The notes: generated from the letters alone by a model not told the origin. Shown: positions 27,136-36,900, counted from the first letter of the stretch. The stretch is 64,000 bases of DNA from an uncultured Methanobrevibacter sp. (GCA_902794475.1 CADBHR010000001.1:1-64000); one strand, 5' to 3'. A program made the numbers and translations.

Positions 27136-28158
27136 ATGTGTGCATTTAACAGAATAAAAAAATTCTTTTTAAATCGAAGCGACATGTATAGATTTTATGA
27201 ATCAGAATATCATAAAAATAACAAAAAAGTCGATAAAAAACTTAAAAAGAACGAAAAGAAAATTAAAAAATTAGAAAAAGATTTTAAAAAGTATAAAAAA
27301 AGTAATGATAAAATAATAACCGCATACAACTCTCTTTTCAATAGCTTATTTCTTTATAATGAAATTAAACCAAAAAGATTAGTACAATTATCACATGACT
27401 TAACATTGGAAATGCTTGATTTTATTGATAATATCTGTAAAAAGCATGATTTACAATGGTGGATGTATGCTGGAACTTTATTAGGCGCAATTAGGCATGA
27501 AGGTTATATCCCATGGGACGATGATATAGACATATGTATGTTGCGTGAAGACTATGAAAAATTCTTTAAGATTTTTCCTGAAGAAGTAGCCGAATGCGGT
27601 TTAACTAAAAGGGACATAACCATTACAAACACTAAATATAATAGAAAAAAAGACCGTTATTTACCATTCAGCAAAGTTGAATTTTGGGTATGGCCACATA
27701 ATTATTCATTTATTGATATCTTTCCAGTAGATTATGTCACTGATTTAGTGCCGGATTATAAATCCCTTCATAAAAAAGAGTGCAAGGATCTTATTGAAAA
27801 ATTAAAGTCCGGAACACCTAGAGAAGAAGCTTTAAAAGAATCATTTGAAAAATTACATGTTTCAAAAGATAAAACCGACCTTCTTATGTGTGGTGTTGAA
27901 GACACAACTTTTGCGATTGCAAGTAATTATGATACCATTTTTCCTTTAAAAACACTTAAATTTGAAGATAGAATGTACCCTTGCCCTAATGATTATATAA
28001 CCTATATTATAGGATTATATGGTGAAAATTATGTGAAAATTCCTAAAAATGCACATCCTCATGGTTTTTATGGATATTTATCTTCTCATGACAATGTTTA
28101 TGAAAATCTTGAAATATGTTTAGAAAAGTTGAAAAAAGCTAATGAAAGGTACAAATAA
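27136..28158 (+). CDS. LicD family phosphotransferase with N-terminal tag and coiled coil
   Basis: A 340-residue LicD protein. The N-terminus has FFLNRSDMYRFYESEYHKN (10-28), then a strongly Lys-rich coiled coil (about 29-57). The core shows WWMYAGTLLGAIRHEG and WDDDIDIC (127-134), with PHNYSFIDIFPVDY further on. It most resembles the LicD at 20311. A 244-base AT-rich spacer separates it from the TagB-like gene, so it probably has its own promoter. It ends convergently with the GT2 at 28201. Confidence 0.85.
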   Translation: MCAFNRIKKFFLNRSDMYRFYESEYHKNNKKVDKKLKKNEKKIKKLEKDFKKYKKSNDKIITAYNSLFNSLFLYNEIKPKRLVQLSHDLTLEMLDFIDNICKKHDLQWWMYAGTLLGAIRHEGYIPWDDDIDICMLREDYEKFFKIFPEEVAECGLTKRDITITNTKYNRKKDRYLPFSKVEFWVWPHNYSFIDIFPVDYVTDLVPDYKSLHKKECKDLIEKLKSGTPREEALKESFEKLHVSKDKTDLLMCGVEDTTFAIASNYDTIFPLKTLKFEDRMYPCPNDYITYIIGLYGENYVKIPKNAHPHGFYGYLSSHDNVYENLEICLEKLKKANERYK

Positions 28159-28200
28159 CTTTAAATCCTAAAAATACGTTGAAAAGTAAAATCAAGCAAA

Positions 28201-29427
28201 TCATTTTGTGATTTTCTTAATGTGATATTTCATCCAGCCGGAAGGAGTTTTAAGATAGTCCAAATCTTGATATAGCTTTTCATTTGTATTCTTTAGATTC
28301 TTATTTTTAGTCTTTAATTTTTCATTTCTCTTTTTCATATTTTGGACTTTCTTGTCTAACCTTTTATTTTTCTTTTTCAATCGATTAATTTCGGATTTCT
28401 TTTTGCGGTTATCAATCTTATCCTGCCTTTCCTTAGCAACAAGCGCTTTAAGACTGTCTTGACAGTCATTTAAGTATAAATCATATTTAACCATGTCCAA
28501 GTCATCAATAGTATTGAATGCACTGTCTGGCAAACTTTCAACAAATGATTTGACCTTGCCGAACATGATCTGCCTGAACTCATCATCACAACGGTCAAGC
28601 TCCCTGATAAATTGCAGAGCATCAATTTCAATCAGCTTTACATATAACGGGTCAAGCAGCTCATGATACTTTTCATTAGATTTGATGACATTTATGGTAT
28701 TGGATATTATGAAAATACGGTCATGAAGGTTTTTTGTATTGAATACTTTTTGAGTAATTGAATTGCTTGTTTTACCGCGTATCCTCCAATAGTATGTAAC
28801 ATCAGGTAATATCCCTACTGAATCGGTTGAACAGAAGAGCTGCATTGAAAACAGAATGTCCTGATACACCCTTCCTTCGGCAAAGGTGAAATTATGCTTC
28901 CTGAAAAAATCGCCTTTAATAAACTTGTTCCATGAAGTTGTATCGTAAACCAGTTCATTATGTTCCAGAATATTCGTATTGGTGAAAGTCTCTCCGGTAA
29001 TGGATTTTGAATGCAATACGCTTGGAGACTCATAGCCATTGTCATTAAACCTTATTGCATTGAAAACAACAACATCATTGTCATTTTCTTTTGAGAAATT
29101 ATATAATTTTTCATATGCATCCAAATCAATCTTATCATCGGAATCATAGAATACGATATATTCTCCGGATGCAATCTCCAAACCCTTATTACGACATATG
29201 GATGGTCCCAAACTAGCTTCATTGTTCAATATTTTAAATCTGGAATCTTTAGAAGCATATTCCTCAAGAATTTCAGGACACCCATCAGTTGAAGCATCAT
29301 TAATGCATATTACCTCAATATCCTCAAGGGTTTGATTAACCAAACAATCCAAACTCTCTTTAAGGTATTGTTCCGTGTTAAAAACAGGAAGAATAATGCT
29401 TACCAAAGGTCTTTCATCCGAACTCAT
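28201..29427 (-). CDS. Family 2 glycosyltransferase, class D, with coiled coil and SGW tail
   Basis: A 408-residue GT2 enzyme with SIILPVFNTEQY, INDASTDGC and FYDSDDK. It pairs with the gene at 44019 through VVFNAIRFND/VVFDAVRFND, YQDILFSMQLFC and TYYWRIRG. A long coiled coil (about 335-390) ends in TPSGWMKYHIKK, a distinct tail also found on 44019 (STSGWLKYKID) and probably equivalent to the SWK tag. GGTG lies about ten bases before the ATG. Confidence 0.85.
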   Translation of the reverse strand: MSSDERPLVSIILPVFNTEQYLKESLDCLVNQTLEDIEVICINDASTDGCPEILEEYASKDSRFKILNNEASLGPSICRNKGLEIASGEYIVFYDSDDKIDLDAYEKLYNFSKENDNDVVVFNAIRFNDNGYESPSVLHSKSITGETFTNTNILEHNELVYDTTSWNKFIKGDFFRKHNFTFAEGRVYQDILFSMQLFCSTDSVGILPDVTYYWRIRGKTSNSITQKVFNTKNLHDRIFIISNTINVIKSNEKYHELLDPLYVKLIEIDALQFIRELDRCDDEFRQIMFGKVKSFVESLPDSAFNTIDDLDMVKYDLYLNDCQDSLKALVAKERQDKIDNRKKKSEINRLKKKNKRLDKKVQNMKKRNEKLKTKNKNLKNTNEKLYQDLDYLKTPSGWMKYHIKKITK

Positions 29428-29499
29428 ATAACATACACCATTAAAAAAATATTAATTTATACTATTTTGTTTTTAACATATAAATATATTTAAAAAATA

Positions 29500-30579
29500 T
29501 CAGTGATAACCTGACCATTTGCCTAAATATGGAATCTTGCTAATCACAACAACTATCAGCCAGCTAACTATGAAAACAAATGCAATAGTTGCAAGCCACA
29601 ATAAAATCGCTGAAGGTTTGGCTAATACCACACCAGCCAATAATAATCCTAATACCAATTTAAAAGTATTGTTCATCAAATACATTCCATAACTGGCCTT
29701 ACTTACTGAGGTTATGAACCTGTTGACAACACTGTTTTCAAATAATTGCCTGATTTTTGAGTATATTCCTGAAGTACTTTTATGAATATACTTTATCATT
29801 ACAAACAGTGATCCGGCTTGCAGCAGCTGTACGAATGCCAGGTCAAGAGAAGATTTAATGATTTTTGATTTGGTTGCCTGATAGTCATGGAACAGGTTAT
29901 AAGGCATATGAAGCTGTCCACCCATCTTTAAAAGGGATGTGACAATGAATATCAGAAGGGCAATTGTGATAATCTTATTTACTGACATGTCAAATTCCTT
30001 AACGGACAGATAGTATCCTAATACTACAAAGGATATCGGGCCAATAAAGAAGCTCAAATCAATTGAATGGACCATATTAAGATACAGCATTATCTGATAA
30101 AACAGAGAACCTATCAGAATTACTACAACAAAATATTCCAATTCCTTCATTGTTGAATTCTGGACAACTTTATTTAATATTGGTATGAAGAAATACACTC
30201 CCACAATCAGCCAGAAATACCAGTTGTATGAAAATGGAAGGTTAAATACCTTGCCCAAATAGCTTGGATCATAATAAACGCCAATTATATAGATTACAAT
30301 CCTATGAATAATTAGGAACAGTATAAATGGAAGGATGATTCTTGTAAATCTTCTTTTGAAAAAGTCCCCCAATTCGATATCCCTATTCAAAAGGAGTGCA
30401 CCGGTCATCATCAGAAATACCGGAACGGCAAATCGTGTGATTTCGGAAAGACTGTATATTCTGTCTCCAATCAGGTCCGCTGTGTGAAACACTTGAGAAA
30501 CATGAAGAAAAATGATTCCTAGAATAGCTAAAAATCTTAGTGTATCATAATATTTTATTCTTTCCCTTTTGTGTGACAT
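29500..30579 (-). CDS. Acyltransferase 3 family membrane protein
   Basis: A 359-residue polytopic membrane protein. IKYYDTLRFLAILGIIFLHV is the family's first helix with its Asp, Arg and His. About ten helices follow and the end PYLGKWSG matches the ends of the paralogs at 7482 and 52682. Likely role is O-acylation of a surface sugar. It is 72 bases upstream of the class D GT2 and probably co-transcribed with it. Confidence 0.85.
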   Translation of the reverse strand: MSHKRERIKYYDTLRFLAILGIIFLHVSQVFHTADLIGDRIYSLSEITRFAVPVFLMMTGALLLNRDIELGDFFKRRFTRIILPFILFLIIHRIVIYIIGVYYDPSYLGKVFNLPFSYNWYFWLIVGVYFFIPILNKVVQNSTMKELEYFVVVILIGSLFYQIMLYLNMVHSIDLSFFIGPISFVVLGYYLSVKEFDMSVNKIITIALLIFIVTSLLKMGGQLHMPYNLFHDYQATKSKIIKSSLDLAFVQLLQAGSLFVMIKYIHKSTSGIYSKIRQLFENSVVNRFITSVSKASYGMYLMNNTFKLVLGLLLAGVVLAKPSAILLWLATIAFVFIVSWLIVVVISKIPYLGKWSGYH

Positions 30580-30642
30580 AAGTAGACCCGTTTTAAAATA
30601 AGTTAATAATAAATTTAAACTTAATGCTATATAATTTTTACT

Positions 30643-30650
30643 AAAAAAAA
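30643..30650 (-). terminator. Oligo-T terminator after the zinc-ribbon gene
   Basis: A-run of eight on the forward strand, read as T8 on the reverse strand 19 bases after the stop of the gene at 30669. Confidence 0.45.
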
Positions 30651-30668
30651 TGAAAATCAGTACTCAAA

Positions 30669-31265
30669 CTAGAATGTCTGAGTACCCGCTTCTGGAGACA
30701 GACTTACACTTTTTGTATCTAATAGCTTATCTCCAGATGCATCAAACAGATTTATTTCAGCATAATCAGGGAAATACCTATAGGCATCTGCACTGGATAC
30801 TTCAATAGTTCCGCTTGAATCCACTGTTACCGGAACCATATTTCCATTGTTTAACGTTGATCCGTCACGAGAGTAGAAAATTTGTACCGTTACCTTTTCA
30901 CCTGCAAATTCCGAACCCACCTTAATTGAAGCATAGGTTTTATCTTCCAGTTCGCCACCTGTTGTGAAGCTTCCACCCAATATGGTCATTGAATCGGAAT
31001 CATCATCATCTTCACCTTGAATCTGTTGGGAAACATCTGTACCCTGATTTGAATTGAATCCATAAATATAAACAAAAACCCCTGCAAGAATAATTGCAAC
31101 GATTATCAAAGCAATGATAAGGAATTTAGTGGAATCACTTTTTTCAGATTTATTATTCCCTGAATTAACCCTATTTTCTGGATTAATTTTTTTTAAAGGC
31201 GAACCACATTTTTTACAAAATTTTGCCGAATCCTTATTTTCACTATTACATTTAGGACAACGCAT
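30669..31265 (-). CDS. Zinc-ribbon membrane-anchored protein of unknown function
   Basis: A 198-residue protein. Residues 1-25 form a zinc ribbon (CPKC...CKKC), then a polar linker, one membrane helix (about 49-70, FLIIALIIVAIILAGVFVYIYG), an acidic patch and an extracytoplasmic beta-rich domain (about 95-198). Such zinc-ribbon/TM/beta proteins are common in Methanobacteriales but have no fixed function. GGTGAT lies five bases before ATG 31265, a textbook site. No link to glycan assembly beyond position is visible. Confidence 0.7.
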   Translation of the reverse strand: MRCPKCNSENKDSAKFCKKCGSPLKKINPENRVNSGNNKSEKSDSTKFLIIALIIVAIILAGVFVYIYGFNSNQGTDVSQQIQGEDDDDSDSMTILGGSFTTGGELEDKTYASIKVGSEFAGEKVTVQIFYSRDGSTLNNGNMVPVTVDSSGTIEVSSADAYRYFPDYAEINLFDASGDKLLDTKSVSLSPEAGTQTF

Positions 31266-31334
31266 TAACTATCACCTCATAAGCATCCATCATTTAATCA
31301 TAATTTGTATACCACATTAAATATAATTATCCCC

Positions 31335-32933
31335 TCAGTAATGTTTTAATGCAAATGATAAAACCATTGAAGCCATGAAGACAATCGATATCAATATGGC
31401 ATATTTATCAAATTCGTTATTTTTGATATCTCCATAGTTTATCTGGAAAACAATAGGTATCAATGCAAATAAAGGAATGTAATACCTTAATGAAATTCCT
31501 AAACCGTGACCTCCAACTTTTGCAAATGACAATAACTGAACAATGCATGTTCCGAAATAAACCAGTAATATTATAAAACCAGCTCCAAATCTTGTTTTCA
31601 GGTCAAATTTGACATTATTCGGATATGCAATCAGGACTATTGCCAAGAATATCTGAACTGCAGTATTGAGCAGGTAATACCTGTCACTATAATGAGGAAG
31701 CTTTGCACTATTGAAGAAATTGAAAAACTGGCCAGATAGCTTTAAAATTTCCTCATTCAAAAATCTGCTGAACACATTTAATGCATGTCCCGGATGATTC
31801 ATCAGATAATTAATCTGCAATGTTGAATTTACCGGCTGATATTTTGATCTCCATGAATGTGCCAACGTTGGAGTAACCTGATGAGACCAGGCGATACCAA
31901 TCAGGGCCACCACCGCAATACACAGCAACAATATTAGATTAATATGCTTTTTGGTTTCAAAGTTCTTACGGGGCACAAACAATAACAGGAATATGAATGC
32001 AAGATATGTCAGTTTACATAAACCCAAAAGCAGACAAATAACAGAAAATATTGCGATTTCATAGTTCTTAATTGACGAATCTTCTGCTTTATACATATAA
32101 ACGAAGTAGGCAACCGCCAATATTCCCAATCCAAATACCATCCCATCTATACTCGTGGATGACGCCTGATAAATAGTAATCGGAATGCATGCCACAACCA
32201 GCAATGGAACCTTAAGGCACGGGATTTTCTTAATTGCATATGATGCCAATCCTGCAAAACATAAAAGATTAAAAATTCTTCCAAGCCACAACATCCATAT
32301 AATGTTCAAATCCAATATTTTTGCAACCAGAATACCGATTGCCTGCGGCAAATAACCGAAAAACGGATTCTGCTCAAATGCTGAATCATAGATTTCCGGA
32401 GTATAGTTTATCTTATCCGTATCATGCTGCGCATCAAACACGTTCAGATTCCGCTCACCCGTAATCACATTTACGCTGTGAATCGTTTCGTAACCAACAC
32501 CCTTATTATACCTGTTCTCAAGACTGCCATTAGTGTGATTATATAAACTAGTGACACCCATCTCTTCACCGTTCCAGTGAGGGACAATTACCCCACGGGA
32601 TGTCATTTCCGAGCGTACAAAATGTTCCTTTTCATCACTAACACCACATATTGGTACAAGAAGGGAACAGATTAAACCAAAACATATTATCACTACAAAA
32701 GCCGTTTTATATAACTCATCATCGCTGTTATGCCTTAATGCATAACAAACGCAAAATATCCCCAAAATTGCTATAACCACAAATGTTGCAAGTTCAAATG
32801 CAGGATGATGAAGATCCTCCGGCTGAACCATTGATATAAACGCAATAGCAATTAGGATTAAATAAATTATACAATATTTTTTTGAGCTAAATAAAGTATC
32901 TTTATATTCAATGACTTTTCCTAAAATATCCAT
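31335..32933 (-). CDS. DUF2142 family polytopic membrane protein
   Basis: A 532-residue membrane protein with about 12 helices. GVSDEKEHFVRSEM after the second or third helix fits the DUF2142 pattern (acidic residues then His/Phe in the first large loop), which looks like a GT-C glycosyltransferase. Relatives occur beside GtrA and GtrB-like genes in polysaccharide loci. It follows GtrA by ten bases on the same strand, so the three genes 34304 to 31335 form one operon probably making and using a polyprenyl-phosphate sugar on the outer face of the membrane. Confidence 0.7.
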   Translation of the reverse strand: MDILGKVIEYKDTLFSSKKYCIIYLILIAIAFISMVQPEDLHHPAFELATFVVIAILGIFCVCYALRHNSDDELYKTAFVVIICFGLICSLLVPICGVSDEKEHFVRSEMTSRGVIVPHWNGEEMGVTSLYNHTNGSLENRYNKGVGYETIHSVNVITGERNLNVFDAQHDTDKINYTPEIYDSAFEQNPFFGYLPQAIGILVAKILDLNIIWMLWLGRIFNLLCFAGLASYAIKKIPCLKVPLLVVACIPITIYQASSTSIDGMVFGLGILAVAYFVYMYKAEDSSIKNYEIAIFSVICLLLGLCKLTYLAFIFLLLFVPRKNFETKKHINLILLLCIAVVALIGIAWSHQVTPTLAHSWRSKYQPVNSTLQINYLMNHPGHALNVFSRFLNEEILKLSGQFFNFFNSAKLPHYSDRYYLLNTAVQIFLAIVLIAYPNNVKFDLKTRFGAGFIILLVYFGTCIVQLLSFAKVGGHGLGISLRYYIPLFALIPIVFQINYGDIKNNEFDKYAILISIVFMASMVLSFALKHY

Positions 32934-32943
32934 AATAATTCCT

Positions 32944-33375
32944 TCATGTTTTTAATTTTGTTCCATAAAACATTACTCTTCGCGCAATAAAATTCCAAAA
33001 TAAAACAATTATTGCTGCAATTATCTTAGAAATTAAATAATATAATCCTAATACGTCAGTAAATAAGTATAATAAAATTTCTGTAAACACCAAACCGATT
33101 GTGCTGATAAGCAAAAATAGATTAAATTCCAGGACACGATTGTTAATGTTTTCCTGATTGAACACCCATTTTGTGCTCATTATATAGTTTACAAGTACAG
33201 AAATAATAAATGATAAAATACCTGAAATCAAATAATAGATTCCACAGATATCGCTAAAGAAATACAGGAAAAAGAAATCCACTACAAATGCAGTGCCTCC
33301 TACAAAAATGTATCTGAAAAATTGAAGGAAAACATTATCAGTTTTCTGCATGAACAGCTTATCAATCAATTTCAT
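32944..33375 (-). CDS. GtrA-like membrane protein
   Basis: A 143-residue protein with four membrane helices and the GtrA-family signatures FLQFFRYIFVGGTAFVVDF and FWNFIARRVMFY. GtrA-like proteins are thought to move polyprenyl-phosphate-linked sugars across the membrane. Its ATG overlaps the TGA of the GtrB-like gene (ATGA, 33372-33375), which shows translational coupling with the enzyme that would make the lipid-linked sugar. Confidence 0.85.
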   Translation of the reverse strand: MKLIDKLFMQKTDNVFLQFFRYIFVGGTAFVVDFFFLYFFSDICGIYYLISGILSFIISVLVNYIMSTKWVFNQENINNRVLEFNLFLLISTIGLVFTEILLYLFTDVLGLYYLISKIIAAIIVLFWNFIARRVMFYGTKLKT

Positions 33376-34304
33376 TCATCCTTTCTTTTTAGTTCATTCA
33401 ATAAAATCAAATGATGTTCGAAGTTATCAGCATGCTGCTTTTTCAAAACATGCAATATTACGCCTACAAAAAATGTCATTGTGGCAACCATGATTACTGT
33501 CGAAATCATGATGAGTGAAGGTATCTTTAAAACGTAACCTGTACTGAAAAACTTAAATAATATTGGGAAGAAGTAGATTCCTGCAATAATTAATAATATT
33601 ATTGAAGCAATAGTGAAAAAGAACAAAGGCCTTTGATCACGGATTAAGGAAAAAATCATCCTTATTACCTTAAAACCATCATGATATGTATTAAGTTTTG
33701 ATTCGCTTCCCTCAATACGGTCCTTATATTCTATTGGTATTTCAATAATGTTGAAATTGTTCATCAAAGCGAAAACGCTCATTTCAGTTTCTATTTCAAA
33801 TTCTTTTGATGAGATAGGAAACGATTTTACAAAATCATAACTGAATCCTCTCATTCCGGTCATAATATCCTTCAAGTCACTTTTAAAAAATGTATTGATG
33901 AATTTGCGGACCATCTTGTTACCTGTATTATGGAATGGCCTGTCGTTTTCTTCAAAATAAGTAGAGGACAGTCTGTCTCCGATAATCATATCTGCCTTCT
34001 TATCTAAAATCAGTTTTTCAAATTCAACTGCTGCCTTTGCAGGATAGGTATCATCGCCATCAACCATTATATAACAATCGGCATCAATGTCCCTAAACAT
34101 TGACCTGACCACATTTCCTTTTCCCTGCCGATATTCGTATTTTACAATAGCTCCTGCCTTTCTAGCTATTTCATCGGTGCCATCGGTGGAATTATTATCA
34201 TATACATATATATCAGCATGAGGCATCTCCCTTTTAAAATCCAAAACAACCTTTTCAATAGTTGCGGATTCATTATAACAAGGAACTAATATTGCAGTTT
34301 TCAT
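33372..34304 (-). CDS. Polyprenyl-phosphate glycosyltransferase (GtrB/Dpm1-like GT2)
   Basis: A 310-residue GT2 enzyme with AILVPCYNESATIEKV, VYDNNSTDGT and MVDGDDTYP, followed by two C-terminal membrane helices (about 228-250 and 265-288). This layout matches GtrB and dolichyl-phosphate-mannose synthase-like proteins, which load a sugar from a nucleotide donor on to a polyprenyl phosphate. GtrA and DUF2142 genes follow directly. It has no coiled coil or SWK tag, unlike the soluble GT2 enzymes here. Confidence 0.85.
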   Translation of the reverse strand: MKTAILVPCYNESATIEKVVLDFKREMPHADIYVYDNNSTDGTDEIARKAGAIVKYEYRQGKGNVVRSMFRDIDADCYIMVDGDDTYPAKAAVEFEKLILDKKADMIIGDRLSSTYFEENDRPFHNTGNKMVRKFINTFFKSDLKDIMTGMRGFSYDFVKSFPISSKEFEIETEMSVFALMNNFNIIEIPIEYKDRIEGSESKLNTYHDGFKVIRMIFSLIRDQRPLFFFTIASIILLIIAGIYFFPILFKFFSTGYVLKIPSLIMISTVIMVATMTFFVGVILHVLKKQHADNFEHHLILLNELKRKDE

Positions 34305-34638
34305 ATCTCATCAACCAATAAATAACATTAATAATTAAATTTAAGAAATAAATTGTATATAAATATTTGCTAAATTTGTAAAATAACAGTGAAAAATAAT
34401 TTATATTGATGAAAAAATTTGTTGTTAAACTATAATATCTCTTTTTTTATGAAAATTAGGAAATTTAATGCAATGCAGATACATGTAACTGAATCGAAGT
34501 ATTAAAAACTACACATAACACCAAATAATCAAAAAATCGTTAAAGTAAAATAAAAGTTACAAAGAAAATGCAAATTTAATTAATGCTAAATAAAATTATT
34601 TGATGGGTTTGAAAATATTAAAAAAGATGATTAAAAAA
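34305..34638. other. Intergenic region between the GtrB operon and the ABC transporter operon
   Basis: This 334-base AT-rich stretch has no credible gene. It must carry the promoter of the gene at 34304 (TATA-like sequences about 34345-34365) and the end of the transporter operon: A-runs at about 34620-34637 read as oligo-T on the reverse strand just after the stop at 34639. No other structure was found. Confidence 0.4.
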
Positions 34639-35322
34639 TTAATCATAGAATTTTCCCAAGAAATCTTTCATCCTCTGATTATCAGATGAAAATACTTCAT
34701 CAGGAGAGCCTTCCTCGACAATAACTCCACCATCCATGAAAATTATTGTATCTGCCACATTACGGGCAAAGGCCATTTCGTGAGTTACAATTACCATTGT
34801 CATATGTTCAGCTGCAAGCTCTTTAATGACAGTCAGAATTTCACCGGTCAGCTCAGGATCCAGTGCTGAAGTCGGTTCATCGAAGAATAGAATATCAGGA
34901 TTCATTGCAAGTGCACGAGCAATTGATACACGCTGTTGCTGACCACCAGATAATTCACAAGGGTAAGCATCCTCCTTGTCTTCCAGACCCATTTTTTTAA
35001 GCAAATCTCTTGCATGGGCAAAGACCTCAGTTTTATCTCTTTTTTGAACGCGCAATGGTGCATTGGTAATGTTTTTCATCACAGAATGATGTGGGAACAA
35101 GTTAAAGTTTTGGAATACCAATCCAAATGTTCCATCAAAATTAATTTCACCGCTATCCTCGGTTTCCAAATCGGTTATGCATCTTAGCAATGTAGATTTT
35201 CCAGAACCGGATGGTCCGATAATAGCTAAAACTTCACCTTTTTCAACACTTAGAGAAATATCCTTTAAGACCACATTATCATCAAAACTTTTTTTAAGAT
35301 TTTTAACTTCCAGTAAACTCAT
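34639..35322 (-). CDS. Polar amino acid ABC transporter, ATP-binding protein
   Basis: A 227-residue ATPase of the GlnQ/HisP/ArtP group. Walker A is GPSGSGKST (about 33-41), the signature is LSGGQQQRV (about 126-134), Walker B is [12 protein letters not shown], and the H-loop His is in IVTHEM. It powers uptake with the permease and binding protein encoded just upstream, in the order binding protein, permease, ATPase. Slightly short for the family, with a compact region between Walker A and the Q-loop. GGTGG precedes the ATG. Confidence 0.92.
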   Translation of the reverse strand: MSLLEVKNLKKSFDDNVVLKDISLSVEKGEVLAIIGPSGSGKSTLLRCITDLETEDSGEINFDGTFGLVFQNFNLFPHHSVMKNITNAPLRVQKRDKTEVFAHARDLLKKMGLEDKEDAYPCELSGGQQQRVSIARALAMNPDILFFDEPTSALDPELTGEILTVIKELAAEHMTMVIVTHEMAFARNVADTIIFMDGGVIVEEGSPDEVFSSDNQRMKDFLGKFYD

Positions 35323-35330
35323 TTTACCAC

Positions 35331-35981
35331 CTATTCATAATAATCCAATCTACTTTCTAAGCGTTCCATTGCAAATGCCACTAAAACATTGAATACATAA
35401 TAGAATATACCTGCTACAAGCAATGCTGCAATTGAAGCATCAGCCGCTGCAATCTGTTTAGCTACAGTAAACATTTCAGGTATAGCAATTACAAATGACA
35501 GTGAAGTATCCTTTACTAAGGTGATTACTTCATTAGTTACTGAAGGAAGAATTACCTTAACCACTTGAGGCATGATGATTATAAAAAATGTTTCCAATTT
35601 TGAATAACCTAGTACTTGAGCCGCCTCATATTGTCCGCTGTTGATAGATTCAATTCCGCCCCTATAAATTTCAGCAAAGTATGCCGCATAATTCATAGTA
35701 AATGCAATAATAACTGCAATGAATCTGAAATCAGGAGATAAGCTCATACCAAATACATAGTATGGTGCAAAAAATACTACGATTAACTGCAACATCAACG
35801 GGGTACCTCTCATAATTGAGATATATACCTTCATCAACCATCTTAATGGTGAAAATTTACTCATTCTTCCTCCGGCAATTACTAAACCTAAAGGAAGAGA
35901 GAATAATAAGGTAAGTAAGAATATCTCAATAGAGGTAACCATACCTCCAAGCAATTGTGAAATAACATTACCTAATATCAT
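35331..35981 (-). CDS. Polar amino acid ABC transporter, permease
   Basis: A 216-residue permease of the HisM/GlnP type with about five membrane helices. The segment [20 protein letters not shown] (about 100-119) is the EAA loop that contacts the ATPase. It lies eight bases upstream of the ATPase gene and 29 bases after the binding-protein gene. The exact amino acid carried is unknown. Confidence 0.92.
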   Translation of the reverse strand: MILGNVISQLLGGMVTSIEIFLLTLLFSLPLGLVIAGGRMSKFSPLRWLMKVYISIMRGTPLMLQLIVVFFAPYYVFGMSLSPDFRFIAVIIAFTMNYAAYFAEIYRGGIESINSGQYEAAQVLGYSKLETFFIIIMPQVVKVILPSVTNEVITLVKDTSLSFVIAIPEMFTVAKQIAAADASIAALLVAGIFYYVFNVLVAFAMERLESRLDYYE

Positions 35982-36010
35982 TTACCTAATTCTCCCGTAA
36001 CTAATTTAAC

Positions 36011-36844
36011 CTATTTAGATATTAAAGCGTCGTTAGAAATACCGTATTCTTTAGCGATTTTTGAAACGGTACCATCTTTAAACATTTCATCTAAAGTTGT
36101 TTGCACTTTATCTTTTAAATCAGTGTTTCCTTTTTTAAATCCAACACCATATTTCTCAGTAGTGATATATTGGTCCAATATTGAGAAATCATCGGTGTTG
36201 TTTTTGTTTTTGATATCGTATTCTGCTACACCAATATCCATAGCGACAGCATCACATGCACCGGATTCTAAATCCATGAATGCAGTGTTATAATCAGCCA
36301 CTTCTGTTAATGTTGAGAATTTGTCTGCAATAGTTTTGTTGTCGCCTTTAAGTGCTGCCAATGCAGAAGAGTCTTTTTGTGTTTCTACAGTTTTTCCGTT
36401 TAAATCATCAATTGATGAAATACCAGAGTTATTCTTAACAACAAATACCTGTTTGTTGTCAAAGTATGGATCAGACCATAAGTAATCGTTTTCCCTTCCA
36501 TCAATTGTGAATCCATTCCAAATACAGTCAATGGATCCAGATTCTAATTCAGCATCTTTAGCATCCCAATCGATTGGTTGAGCTTTGAATGTCCAATTGT
36601 TTCTTTCACAAACTTCTTTTGCTAAATCTAAGTCAAAACCAGTGTAGTTTCCACTATCGTCCTTAAATCCGTAAGGTGGGAATTCTGCATCAAATCCAAC
36701 AATGAAAGTGTTTTCATCATTTGCAGAGGCATCACCAGATGCTTGATTTCCACCTAAAAAGTCAAATAAACCCGCGCTTGCAGTACCCATAACTAAGAAA
36801 GTTACTAATACCAAAGCAAATATAATGCCTATCTTTTTATTCAT
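36011..36844 (-). CDS. Polar amino acid ABC transporter, substrate-binding protein
   Basis: A 277-residue secreted binding protein. A signal or anchor helix covers about 5-26, then a family 3 solute-binding domain begins FIVGFDAEFPPYGFKDDSG and contains GFDLDLAKEV, the usual amino-acid-binding pattern. No lipobox Cys follows the signal. It is the first gene of the three-gene operon. Its promoter region carries overlapping palindromes. Confidence 0.9.
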   Translation of the reverse strand: MNKKIGIIFALVLVTFLVMGTASAGLFDFLGGNQASGDASANDENTFIVGFDAEFPPYGFKDDSGNYTGFDLDLAKEVCERNNWTFKAQPIDWDAKDAELESGSIDCIWNGFTIDGRENDYLWSDPYFDNKQVFVVKNNSGISSIDDLNGKTVETQKDSSALAALKGDNKTIADKFSTLTEVADYNTAFMDLESGACDAVAMDIGVAEYDIKNKNNTDDFSILDQYITTEKYGVGFKKGNTDLKDKVQTTLDEMFKDGTVSKIAKEYGISNDALISK

Positions 36845-36900
36845 TTTAAAACACCAAAATAGTTATAACTATATAGTAGAAATTTTTATCTACTGATAGT
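36845..36900 (-). promoter_or_regulatory. Promoter and palindromic operator candidates for the ABC transporter operon
   Basis: On the reverse strand CTATATAGT (about 36877-36869) is a likely TATA box 25-33 bases before ATG 36844, with GGTG closer in. Three symmetric sequences overlap it: ATAGTTATAACTAT (36859-36872, perfect), ACTATATAGT (36868-36877, perfect) and AGTAGA/TCTACT (36875-36894). A repressor bound here would block TATA recognition. The regulator is not known. Confidence 0.45.
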
